64,000 bases of DNA from a candidate division TM6 bacterium GW2011_GWE2_36_25 (GTDB lineage: Bacteria > Babelota > Babeliae > Babelales > UBA12409): the NCBI GenBank assembly GCA_000991575.1, contig LBRU01000002.1:1-64000 (forward strand), in the 5' to 3' direction. Positions 44,133-51,263 of this stretch are shown in pieces. The notes beneath the pieces are model-generated. The model was not told where the DNA came from, ran no database searches, and saw only the letters and a program-made list of their open reading frames with translations. Within the stretch, counting starts at the first letter, position 1. Each line of letters begins with the position of its first letter. Both the position numbers and the translations under genes were made by a program.

Positions 44133-44885
44133 TTAACGAAAAGTTCTGCGATACTCAACGGCTTCTTTAAAGGCACGTTCACCTTGAGGATCACGAGCAC
44201 TTTGATGACCCACAGCTAATCCCATGAGCCGATCAACTTCTTTTTCCAATCCTGGAAACTCTTCTGGATGGCGTCGCGCAAACATATGAAATGATTTAAG
44301 AATTTCGATACTCCGCAAATCTTCAAGATAAATGCTATCTAAAGCATCTTGAATGTGTTGATTTAATACCTCATAAAGCATTCCTATAGTGTCGATTCCC
44401 GTAAAATCAATGTTTTTTATGCTTTCTTTTACTTCTTCATTAATAACATGATCCGCTTCAAAATAAGCAGCTGCATTCAATATTCTGCTCATTTGGTTAA
44501 GAAGCAACTGAAACACTTCCCCAGTATGAACACTATTCAAAGCCGTTTTACCAAAAAATGAAACTGAATTAAGATAAGCACCCTTTTCAAGGAGTAACTT
44601 TACCTTATCTAACTTTCCTTCTTCAATAGCATGCATTAAAACAGTCCACCCAAAAGAATCAATTGCATTCACATCTGCACCTGCACGAAGAAAACTATCA
44701 ACTACGCTTACTGTTGCAAATCTAATTGATTCAAAAAGCATTTGATCTACAAAACGTTGAGGCGCCACTCTTCTCAAAACAAATACAAGCGCTTCATCAG
44801 TCACTCTGCGAAATCTCTTCATTGGGTAAAGCGAAGCTGATCCACAAATCATCAACACAAAAATAAACTTTTTCATTAATTTCAT
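44133..44885 (-). CDS. secreted ankyrin-repeat protein 3, with shared C-terminal tail
   Basis: 250 aa from ATG 44885 (GGAGG upstream; a TTG at 44897 is in frame). Signal peptide about residues 1-20. Only about two to three clear ankyrin repeats (GADVNAIDSFGWTVLMHAIEEGKLDKVKLLLEKGAYLNSV), then a longer spacer, then the tail with FHMFARR, FPGLEKE and RRTFR. A 54-bp block of the tail (44239-44292) is identical to ankyrin gene 1 (42196-42249). Confidence 0.83.
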   Translation of the reverse strand: MKLMKKFIFVLMICGSASLYPMKRFRRVTDEALVFVLRRVAPQRFVDQMLFESIRFATVSVVDSFLRAGADVNAIDSFGWTVLMHAIEEGKLDKVKLLLEKGAYLNSVSFFGKTALNSVHTGEVFQLLLNQMSRILNAAAYFEADHVINEEVKESIKNIDFTGIDTIGMLYEVLNQHIQDALDSIYLEDLRSIEILKSFHMFARRHPEEFPGLEKEVDRLMGLAVGHQSARDPQGERAFKEAVEYRRTFR

Positions 44886-44902
44886 TTTTTCCTCCAATAA
44901 TA

Positions 44903-46060
44903 TTATCTTTCAATATCCATTTGATCATTACCTGCTAAAACAACACCTGTTTCATAGCACTGGAGCAGTTCTATTATTTCACTATCACCACCTCGACGTG
45001 CAATTTCTAATGCAGTTGTACCATCAGCAGCAACAGCAGAAACATCTGCCCCACGCTCAAGAAGCAAGCGCACAAAATCAATTTTTCTATCTTGAACAGC
45101 CCACATCAACACAGTTCGACCAGAACCAACTGCATTAACATCTGCTTCATGGTCTAAAAGCAATTTCATCATTTCAATATTTCCTGAATCTAAAGAACTC
45201 ATTAGTGCAGTCCAACCGGTAGAATCTGAAATATCGACAGCCGCTCCTTTACGTATCAATAGGCGAGCCATTTCACTATGGCCAATTTTTGCCGCTCTCA
45301 TTAACGGCGTTTCAAAAAAACGGGATGAATGAGAATCATTAATATCCACGCCATTATCTATAAGCCATTGAACTATATCGGCATAACCTTTCTCAGCTGC
45401 TCTCATTAACGGTGTAATACCATCACGATTAGGAAGGTTAAGAGGTGCCTTCCCCATACCAATCAACTCTGCAATAATATCAATATTACCAGACTCAACA
45501 GCGATCATTAAGGCAGATTGGCCTAAGTTATTAATCTGATTAACATCCGCCTTACGCTCCAAAAGCAGACTGACAATATCACGATTCTTATTTTGTACCG
45601 CATACATCAATGCGGTCATTCCTTGGCTGTCCTGCGCATTAATATGTATATCTTTCCGCCCCAGGAGCACCATTGCCAACTTGCTATTACCATTTTGTGC
45701 AACAAACATTAAGGCTGTTTTTCGATCAATAGTAGCAGCATTAACTTCTGCACCTCTACTCAGAAGCTCACACACAATCCCCACATTGCTCTTTTTGCGT
45801 AAAACTGCTAATAATAATGCCGGGCGCCCAAAACGATTCAGTGCGTTAACATTTGCACCCTCTTCAAGGCATTTAGAAACATCTCTTATGGTTCCTGATT
45901 CAACAGCTTTTATATATTTAAAATTTAAATGACGAAACTCTTCTAATTTAGAAGCATCAGGCCTTCCAAGAGGTAAAGCCTTACGCCTCGGTACTGAATG
46001 CATCCCCAAAACTGGCGACGAAATTAGCAAAAAAATCAAAAAAAATAACACTTTGTTCAT
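44903..46060 (-). CDS. secreted ankyrin-repeat protein 4, without the shared tail
   Basis: 385 aa, the most regular array in the cluster: about ten ankyrin repeats (for example GMTALMYAVQNKNRDIVSLLLERKADVN). Signal peptide MNKVLFFLIFLLISSPVLG. It ends with QCYETGVV and a short acidic tail instead of the shared FARR/FPGLEKE segment. Strong promoter at 46099-46126. It may precede the next gene in the same transcript (17-bp gap to the start of protein 3). Confidence 0.85.
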   Translation of the reverse strand: MNKVLFFLIFLLISSPVLGMHSVPRRKALPLGRPDASKLEEFRHLNFKYIKAVESGTIRDVSKCLEEGANVNALNRFGRPALLLAVLRKKSNVGIVCELLSRGAEVNAATIDRKTALMFVAQNGNSKLAMVLLGRKDIHINAQDSQGMTALMYAVQNKNRDIVSLLLERKADVNQINNLGQSALMIAVESGNIDIIAELIGMGKAPLNLPNRDGITPLMRAAEKGYADIVQWLIDNGVDINDSHSSRFFETPLMRAAKIGHSEMARLLIRKGAAVDISDSTGWTALMSSLDSGNIEMMKLLLDHEADVNAVGSGRTVLMWAVQDRKIDFVRLLLERGADVSAVAADGTTALEIARRGGDSEIIELLQCYETGVVLAGNDQMDIER

Positions 46061-46098
46061 CTTACAACCTTTCTTTCTTTATTATAATTCTATTTTTT

Positions 46099-46126
46099 AT
46101 TATAGACTAAAATTACAAATTGTCAA
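46099..46126 (-). promoter_or_regulatory. consensus promoter of ankyrin gene 4
   Basis: Minus strand TTGACA (46121-46126) and TATAAT (46099-46104) with a 16-bp spacer, about 39 bp before the start. It differs in spacer from the other ankyrin promoters. Confidence 0.75.
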
Positions 46127-46146
46127 TTAACGCCAGGTGAAATCAA

Positions 46147-46171
46147 TAAAAAAGGGGCTCGAATGCCCCCC
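46147..46171 (-). terminator. rho-independent terminator after ankyrin gene 5
   Basis: GGGGC (46154-46158) pairs with GCCCC (46165-46169) across a 6-nt loop. Six T follow on the minus strand (46148-46153). The plus side also has a T run, so it may work both ways. It separates ankyrin gene 5 from the promoter of gene 4. Confidence 0.75.
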
Positions 46172-46191
46172 CTTTTTTAAACAATTTCTTT

Positions 46192-47451
46192 TTAACGAGA
46201 AGCTCTGAGACATTCAACAGCTTCTTTTCTAAAGGCACGTTCACCGCGGCGAGCAATGGCTAAACCAACTTCTTTTTCCAGGACTGGAAACTGATCATGA
46301 TAGCGTCGAGCGAAGGCGTGAAATATTCTCAAAATACTGTTCGCCCTTCTTGGATCCATATATTTTAATGCTCTCTCAATACATGCATCAAAAAACTCTT
46401 TTAACTCAGGATTAGGTGCCTTTTTAAGAATTTCTCCCATCCGATTCAAAATTAATGACACTGAACTATCTCTTCCATGCGAAAGAGCAACTCTATCGAT
46501 AGACGAAAAGCCAATGATAAGAGGACTTGCCAAAAAAGATCCAACAGCAATATCTAAAGCAGTTTCATCCCTATCATTCATAAGATTAATATCTGCTCCT
46601 TCAGAAAGAAGCAAGCGAACGAGGTGAGAATGTCCCATTTCAACAGCAAGCATTAATGACGTCCATCCCAAATCATTAGCTAGATTAATGCGAGCGCCCT
46701 TATCAAGCAATAATCTTACTATTTTTTTATGACCCCCGATTACTGCTTCCATTAAAGGGGTATTTCGAAACCCAACAGCATTAACGTTTGGTCGACCCGA
46801 ATGACCAAGAAGCAATTCCAAAATTTTAATATTTCCCATTCGAGCTGCAAACGCCAATGCAGCAGCATTAATAATCGCCCCCTTTTCAAGCAAAACTTCT
46901 ACCATGTCGATTTGATCACGACCAATTACAATGATAAAAGGGGTAATGCCCCCTTTATCAGCAACATTAACCTTTGCCCCATTTGCAATGAGCATTTTTA
47001 CTATTTCAATATCACCAAGCTGCAACGCCCTCATTAAAGGAGTCGTACCATTTTTATCAACTAAATTAATGTTCGCCTTATGCTTAAGCAATGTTTTTAT
47101 TATTTCAATATTACCAAGTTGAGCTGCCCTTATTAATGGGGTCTCTTTATAAAAACCACCAGGCAAATTAACATTTGCACCATTTCCAATAAGAAAATTA
47201 ACCATCTCCAAATCACCTGAATCAATCGCCAAAAGCAACGCAGTTTGACCACCCTCAGAAACAGTAATGTTAATATCTATCCCTTCTTCAAGAAGACGCT
47301 CGACGGTACCAAAATTATGTGTCGACGCCGCAACTAAAAACTCTTCATTTAAAACACGCTGCTCACGCTCACTTAAAACTCTTCTTGCATAAAAAGAACT
47401 GAAAACAAAAATCATCAAAGTAAAAATACTTAATCGACAAAAGTTCATCAT
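46192..47451 (-). CDS. secreted ankyrin-repeat protein 5, with shared C-terminal tail
   Basis: 419 aa with a signal peptide (about residues 1-22). Eight to nine ankyrin repeats (for example DKNGTTPLMRALQLGDIEIVKMLIANGAKVNVAD), then a spacer and the tail: FHAFARRY, FPVLEKE, and RRGERAF near the end. GGAGG lies 4-7 nt before two adjacent ATGs (47451 and 47448). Promoter at 47471-47500. Confidence 0.85.
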   Translation of the reverse strand: MMNFCRLSIFTLMIFVFSSFYARRVLSEREQRVLNEEFLVAASTHNFGTVERLLEEGIDINITVSEGGQTALLLAIDSGDLEMVNFLIGNGANVNLPGGFYKETPLIRAAQLGNIEIIKTLLKHKANINLVDKNGTTPLMRALQLGDIEIVKMLIANGAKVNVADKGGITPFIIVIGRDQIDMVEVLLEKGAIINAAALAFAARMGNIKILELLLGHSGRPNVNAVGFRNTPLMEAVIGGHKKIVRLLLDKGARINLANDLGWTSLMLAVEMGHSHLVRLLLSEGADINLMNDRDETALDIAVGSFLASPLIIGFSSIDRVALSHGRDSSVSLILNRMGEILKKAPNPELKEFFDACIERALKYMDPRRANSILRIFHAFARRYHDQFPVLEKEVGLAIARRGERAFRKEAVECLRASR

Positions 47452-47470
47452 TCGACCTCCATTTAATTCA

Positions 47471-47500
47471 ATTATAAATTAACGGCTGTCGAGTTGTAAA
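47471..47500 (-). promoter_or_regulatory. promoter of ankyrin gene 5 (18-bp spacer type)
   Basis: Minus strand TTTACA (47495-47500) and TATAAT (47471-47476), 18-bp spacer. The -10 and downstream TTGAATTAAATGGAGG are shared with ankyrin gene 2. Confidence 0.7.
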
Positions 47501-47531
47501 GATTTTTATTGCCATTTTTTCTCAAAATTCT

Positions 47532-48317
47532 TTATTTTCTTATCTCTTTCACCTGTTCTCTAAAAGCACGTGGTCTTTGGTGAATTTTTTTCACTCTCTC
47601 AATTTCTGTTTCTAACCCCGGCAATTGTTTATGATAACGTTTGGCAAAATCCTGAAAAATTTCGATCAACCATGAACTTCGCGGTTCATTTTTCCAATTA
47701 ATTTTCCCAACCGCATTCACAATCATCGCCACAAAACCTTCGTTGATTGCAGGATTTTTATCAAGAATTCGCCCCATATGATCAAGAAGCATTTCTAATA
47801 TAGCTTTACCCCCGCCTATGTTCGCGTTATCAACAGCCCTCATTAAAGCTGATATTCCATCCTTATCAACTCTATTAATATCAATCCTCTCCTGAGAAAG
47901 AAGCAATGCTACTATCTCTGGACGATCTCTAAAAATAGCGAGCATTAAAGGTGTCTGCCCATAAGAATCAACTGCGTTAACATTTGTACGACGGTTAAGA
48001 AGCAATCTTACAAACGCTAAACGAGTTTTATCAGCAGTATCCTTTGTCCCTGGAAAATCCCTTTCATCAATAACATGCATCAAAGCATTCATTTTTTCAC
48101 TATCAGCCCAATCAACAACATCTGTCCCTGCATCTTTAAGAGCATTTGTTATGTCTTCCCACGTTCCACGCTTAGCAGCCCTTAAAAGCGCTTTACCCTT
48201 TTTTTGTATTTCGTCTTTTCGCTGTTGTGCCTCTTTGAAAATACTTTGAGATTCATCCATGGCGCACATCGGCAACCACAAAAATGACAATAAAAATATT
48301 ACGTTACATACTTTCAT
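47532..48317 (-). CDS. secreted ankyrin-repeat protein 6, with shared C-terminal tail
   Basis: 261 aa with a signal peptide (MKVCNVIFLLSFLWLPMCAM). Three to four ankyrin repeats (for example VNAVDSYGQTPLMLAIFRDRPEIVALLLSQERIDINRVD). The tail is the most diverged: FQDFAKRY, LPGLETE, then RPRAFREQ. A promoter of the 18-bp type lies at 48383-48412, giving an unusually long leader of about 60 nt compared with genes 2 and 5. The start has only a weak ribosome site. Confidence 0.8.
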   Translation of the reverse strand: MKVCNVIFLLSFLWLPMCAMDESQSIFKEAQQRKDEIQKKGKALLRAAKRGTWEDITNALKDAGTDVVDWADSEKMNALMHVIDERDFPGTKDTADKTRLAFVRLLLNRRTNVNAVDSYGQTPLMLAIFRDRPEIVALLLSQERIDINRVDKDGISALMRAVDNANIGGGKAILEMLLDHMGRILDKNPAINEGFVAMIVNAVGKINWKNEPRSSWLIEIFQDFAKRYHKQLPGLETEIERVKKIHQRPRAFREQVKEIRK

Positions 48318-48382
48318 ATTACATCTTTCGCTATTTAAAAAATTAACCCAAACAAATCACTTTTACCCCTTTGCTTAATTCA

Positions 48383-48412
48383 ATTATAAATTAAACCGCC
48401 GGAGATAGTAAA
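48383..48412 (-). promoter_or_regulatory. promoter of ankyrin gene 6 (18-bp spacer type)
   Basis: Minus strand TTTACT (48407-48412) and TATAAT (48383-48388), 18-bp spacer, with the TATAATTGAATTAA core in common with genes 2 and 5. The remainder of the 467-bp gap 48318-48784 holds the REP-like locus and no gene I can support. Confidence 0.65.
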
Positions 48413-48570
48413 GGTTTTAAAATTTTTAATTCACCAGGAAAATGAAGCTTGCAGGGAAGTCGATCGACAAATCAATGGTTTTTTGCTATGCTTTAGAAAC
48501 AATTAAAATTTAATCGTTTGCAGAAATAATTCCTCGAAGCTTGCTTCGCAATCATTATATTCGCTCATAT

Positions 48571-48736
48571 CCTTCGACAAGCTCAGGATGAGCGCAGCCT
48601 TTAGTGCTGAGCGCAGACGAAGCATCAGAATGGGCGCAGCCTTTAGTGCTGAGCGCAGACGAAGCATCAGGATGAGCGCGCTCGTGGTGACCCTTCGACT
48701 TTGCTCAGGATGTAGCAAGTCGAACCATACGAGCGT
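48571..48736 (-). repeat. REP-like repeat locus, inverted copy
   Basis: CCTTCGACAAGCTCAGGATG (48571-48590) is followed by two 42-bp units (48591-48632 and 48633-48674, differing at two to three positions). GCGCTCGTGGTGACC and GTCGAACCATACGAGCGT follow, the reverse complement of the flank at 5416. It is therefore the same composite repeat as at 5416-5586, in opposite orientation. An ORF through it (peptide LSLSKD) is an artefact of the repeat. Confidence 0.85.
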
Positions 48737-48784
48737 TATACCTCGTAGCTTGCTGCTAGATTCTTAATTGGAGGTAAAAAAAAG

Positions 48785-49624
48785 ATGCATAAGAAGCTTT
48801 CTCTCTTATTATTTCTCTTGATTGGACCACAACCCAATAATGGCAATTGGAAACTTTTTGCCGGTACAGCCATTGCAGCTTCAGCAATAACAGGTCTTAC
48901 CTGGCATCACTTCAAAAGCAAAAAAGATACACGCACCATATATAACGAAGATCAATTACAAAAATTTTCAAACGACCTCAATGCAGGCAAAAAAATTGCT
49001 TTAGTTTCTGATCTCCATGAAGTAGTTTTAAAAAGACTTTCGGGTGATTTGCAACGAGCTCGCAATTTAACATTTCCAGAATTTACCAAGTTTTTAGGTG
49101 GCATTTTCCAATTCGGTCCATGTTATCTTTCTTATAAAGCATTTGGTTCCACACACCCTGCAATCGAAAATTTTGTACTCACCGGCATATCAGATAAAAC
49201 ACATAAAGAGCATGTCCTCCAACTCATTTGCCCATTTGAACTCGATGAAGACATGCACGACCTGTATAAAAATCATCTTCCATTTCCTAAATTCGCCTGT
49301 TCAAATAGTGGAGAAGAATCTTATAATTGGCTCAATGATAAATCTAATGGAAAACTCGATGAATTGTTTTTAGATAAACAGATCGCAACACAAAAGAACG
49401 GTTTTTTGCAAAAAGATCGCGAAGAAACTTTTGATGAACTACTCAAAAAGATGCAAGCTGCAGGGGTCAATCCAAAAGCCATTCTTATGGTTGATGATAA
49501 GGCGAAAAATATAAAAAAATGTGCTGAAACATTTAAAAAACATGGCATTACCGTATATGGCTATATATTTAAAACAACCGATGAATTTAAAGCCGATATG
49601 AAAAAGCATGGCATCTCTTCATAA
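48785..49624 (+). CDS. exported HAD-like protein with DxH motif
   Basis: 279 aa. A signal peptide or anchor (residues 1-12) and a second hydrophobic helix (24-38) precede a HAD-like domain. Motif I reads LVSDLHEVV: nucleophile D76, but residue 78 is His instead of the usual Asp. Motif IV is plausible as ILMVDDKAKNIKKCAE near residue 235. A cap of about 100 residues lies between. The HAD neighbour at 49750 has the same DLH. GGAGG lies upstream. It is placed just after the REP-like locus. Export of a HAD enzyme is unusual; phosphatase activity is not assured. Confidence 0.65.
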   Translation: MHKKLSLLLFLLIGPQPNNGNWKLFAGTAIAASAITGLTWHHFKSKKDTRTIYNEDQLQKFSNDLNAGKKIALVSDLHEVVLKRLSGDLQRARNLTFPEFTKFLGGIFQFGPCYLSYKAFGSTHPAIENFVLTGISDKTHKEHVLQLICPFELDEDMHDLYKNHLPFPKFACSNSGEESYNWLNDKSNGKLDELFLDKQIATQKNGFLQKDREETFDELLKKMQAAGVNPKAILMVDDKAKNIKKCAETFKKHGITVYGYIFKTTDEFKADMKKHGISS

Positions 49625-49647
49625 ATAAAATTTTAAGCGTACAATTT

Positions 49648-49678
49648 AAGGGAAGCTAACCACTTCCCTTTTCTTTTC
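49648..49678 (+). terminator. rho-independent terminator
   Basis: AAGGGAAG (49648-49655) pairs with CTTCCCTT (49663-49670) across a 7-nt loop, followed by TTCTTTTC. Located between the two HAD genes. Confidence 0.75.
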
Positions 49679-49749
49679 AATCAAAAGATATTCTAAAAAT
49701 TTGGAACGTGCTAAAATCTAATAAAACATATAAAAAATGGGGTAAACTT

Positions 49750-50460
49750 ATGAGCCCACATACCAAACAATTTATCATTCATAACGACAAATCATCAGAA
49801 ATTGTAGCGGAAAGCGATTTTGATAATCCACCGCAGCTCACCACTGATAAAAATCATCTTACACTTGTCTTTGACTTACATGGTGTGATTTTTCGCATGT
49901 CACCATATCTCATTATCAAGCATGCTTTGAAATGTCCACATAAATTGAGTATGTTAAAATTACTTTTTAATTTCAGATTTATTAAAGATCTTTTGCATGC
50001 TCTTGCATATAAAAAAGTAATAGAAGAAGCTATCTATCTCCTTGCTGAAAAATACACTGACTTTGCTCACATTAAAGAGACGGCCATCGCCATTGCCAAT
50101 GCGCAAAAACCAACAACTCACATGGAAACAATACTGAAAGCATTGCGAAAAAACCAGTATCAACTTATCGCTTTTTCCAATATTGGCGATACATCAATAC
50201 AGATGCTTTCAACTCAATACCCAAAAATTTTCAACCTTTTTGACACAATTATTCACAGCAATAAAAGTGACGGTTACATTGCCAAGCCTTCACCAGAATC
50301 ATTTAAAAAATTATTAAAATATACCGGACACAAAAACATTATATTTATTGACGATACAGAAAAAAATATTCAACAAGCCGATCAACATGGCCTTCAAAGC
50401 ATTTTTTTCATTAACAGCTTTATTTTAGAACAAACACTTCATCAAATTGGCATCATTTAA
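49750..50460 (+). CDS. HAD-superfamily hydrolase with DxH motif
   Basis: 236 aa from ATG 49750 (GGGG about 7 nt upstream; GTG 49708 is in frame). No signal peptide. Motif I is LVFDLHGVIF (D42, H44), motif II SNIGD, motif III YIAKPSPESF with catalytic Lys, motif IV IIFIDDTEKNI. Apart from His in place of the second Asp, it matches HAD hydrolases of the haloacid dehalogenase-like group. It forms a tandem with the exported HAD gene at 48785, separated by a terminator. Confidence 0.8.
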   Translation: MSPHTKQFIIHNDKSSEIVAESDFDNPPQLTTDKNHLTLVFDLHGVIFRMSPYLIIKHALKCPHKLSMLKLLFNFRFIKDLLHALAYKKVIEEAIYLLAEKYTDFAHIKETAIAIANAQKPTTHMETILKALRKNQYQLIAFSNIGDTSIQMLSTQYPKIFNLFDTIIHSNKSDGYIAKPSPESFKKLLKYTGHKNIIFIDDTEKNIQQADQHGLQSIFFINSFILEQTLHQIGII

Positions 50461-50485
50461 AATCAACTATTGCAAAAAAGAGCGT

Positions 50486-50522
50486 ACTCCTTTAATTTTT
50501 GAACAAAAACAAATAAAGGAGT
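50486..50522 (+). promoter_or_regulatory. hairpin covering the ribosome-binding site
   Basis: ACTCCTTTA (50486-50494) is the exact complement of TAAAGGAGT (50514-50522), which contains the AAAGGAG ribosome site of the gene at 50529. Loop 19 nt, no T tract. Folding would hide the site and lower translation. Confidence 0.55.
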
Positions 50523-50528
50523 CACACG

Positions 50529-51203
50529 ATGAAAAAATTTTTTATTGTTTTACTTATTATTTTTGCAAATATACCAAAAACACCTTTTGATGATAATGAA
50601 TTTATTAAATTATTTCATGAACTCTCACGAGAAGGTCAAAAATCGATAAAAACAATTTTATTTGAAGCATGCGCATTTGGAAAAATAAAACAAGATAGTA
50701 AAAAATCACTCGCAAAAGAGGTCATTCATACTGCTTTTCAGCTCTGGCAAGAAGTAACAACCTATACAAAAATAAAAATACAATATAAAGAAAAACAAAC
50801 ATCAATAGAACAACTCGAAAAGGCAAAAGAGACTTATCAACGAACATTTAATGAATTACAAAAAATACTTGTTCCACAATCACGCCATTTCTTCGAATCA
50901 TCCAATATCATCAAAACCATCAAAAGCATCTATTATCTCCACCCCAACAATAATCAAATCCCCAAAAATAATCTTGCTTGGTTATCAAAAATTAAAAATT
51001 TGTATAATCAAATCTTATGTAAAATAAAAAATTTCTTTAGAAAACCAAGCGAACATGAAGAATTAAAAGAACAAGATGAAAGAGAGCAAGCACTCGAACT
51101 CATCACACATGCAATTAAAACAGCACAAACATGGAGCGAAGAAGAACCGCGTGATTCTTACAAAAAAAGTCCATTCTGTATTTTAAATGATAATCTCAAT
51201 TAA
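50529..51203 (+). CDS. secreted helical protein, unknown
   Basis: 224 aa with a signal peptide (about residues 1-16). The mature protein is Lys/Glu-rich and predicted helical, with a coiled-coil-like stretch at about 85-115 (EKQTSIEQLEKAKETYQRTF) and a second acidic-basic stretch near 178-195. No catalytic motif. It has a strong AAAGGAG site, which lies in a possible hairpin (50486-50522). It may be a secreted structural or effector-like protein; unproven. Confidence 0.6.
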   Translation: MKKFFIVLLIIFANIPKTPFDDNEFIKLFHELSREGQKSIKTILFEACAFGKIKQDSKKSLAKEVIHTAFQLWQEVTTYTKIKIQYKEKQTSIEQLEKAKETYQRTFNELQKILVPQSRHFFESSNIIKTIKSIYYLHPNNNQIPKNNLAWLSKIKNLYNQILCKIKNFFRKPSEHEELKEQDEREQALELITHAIKTAQTWSEEEPRDSYKKSPFCILNDNLN

Positions 51204-51263
51204 TCAGATACATTAACAAAAATTTCTTTCGTGTTAAAATAAGTTAAATACAAAAGGTCTATT

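Noticed and set aside
46801-47122. Plus-strand ORFs opposite the ankyrin genes
   Set aside because: Antisense of regular ankyrin repeats leaves long open frames without any coding signal.
48503-48718. 71-residue minus-strand ORF through the REP-like locus
   Set aside because: Its sequence is simply a translation of the 42-bp repeat (period-14 peptide with LRLRSALKAA), with no ribosome site. Treated as a repeat artefact.
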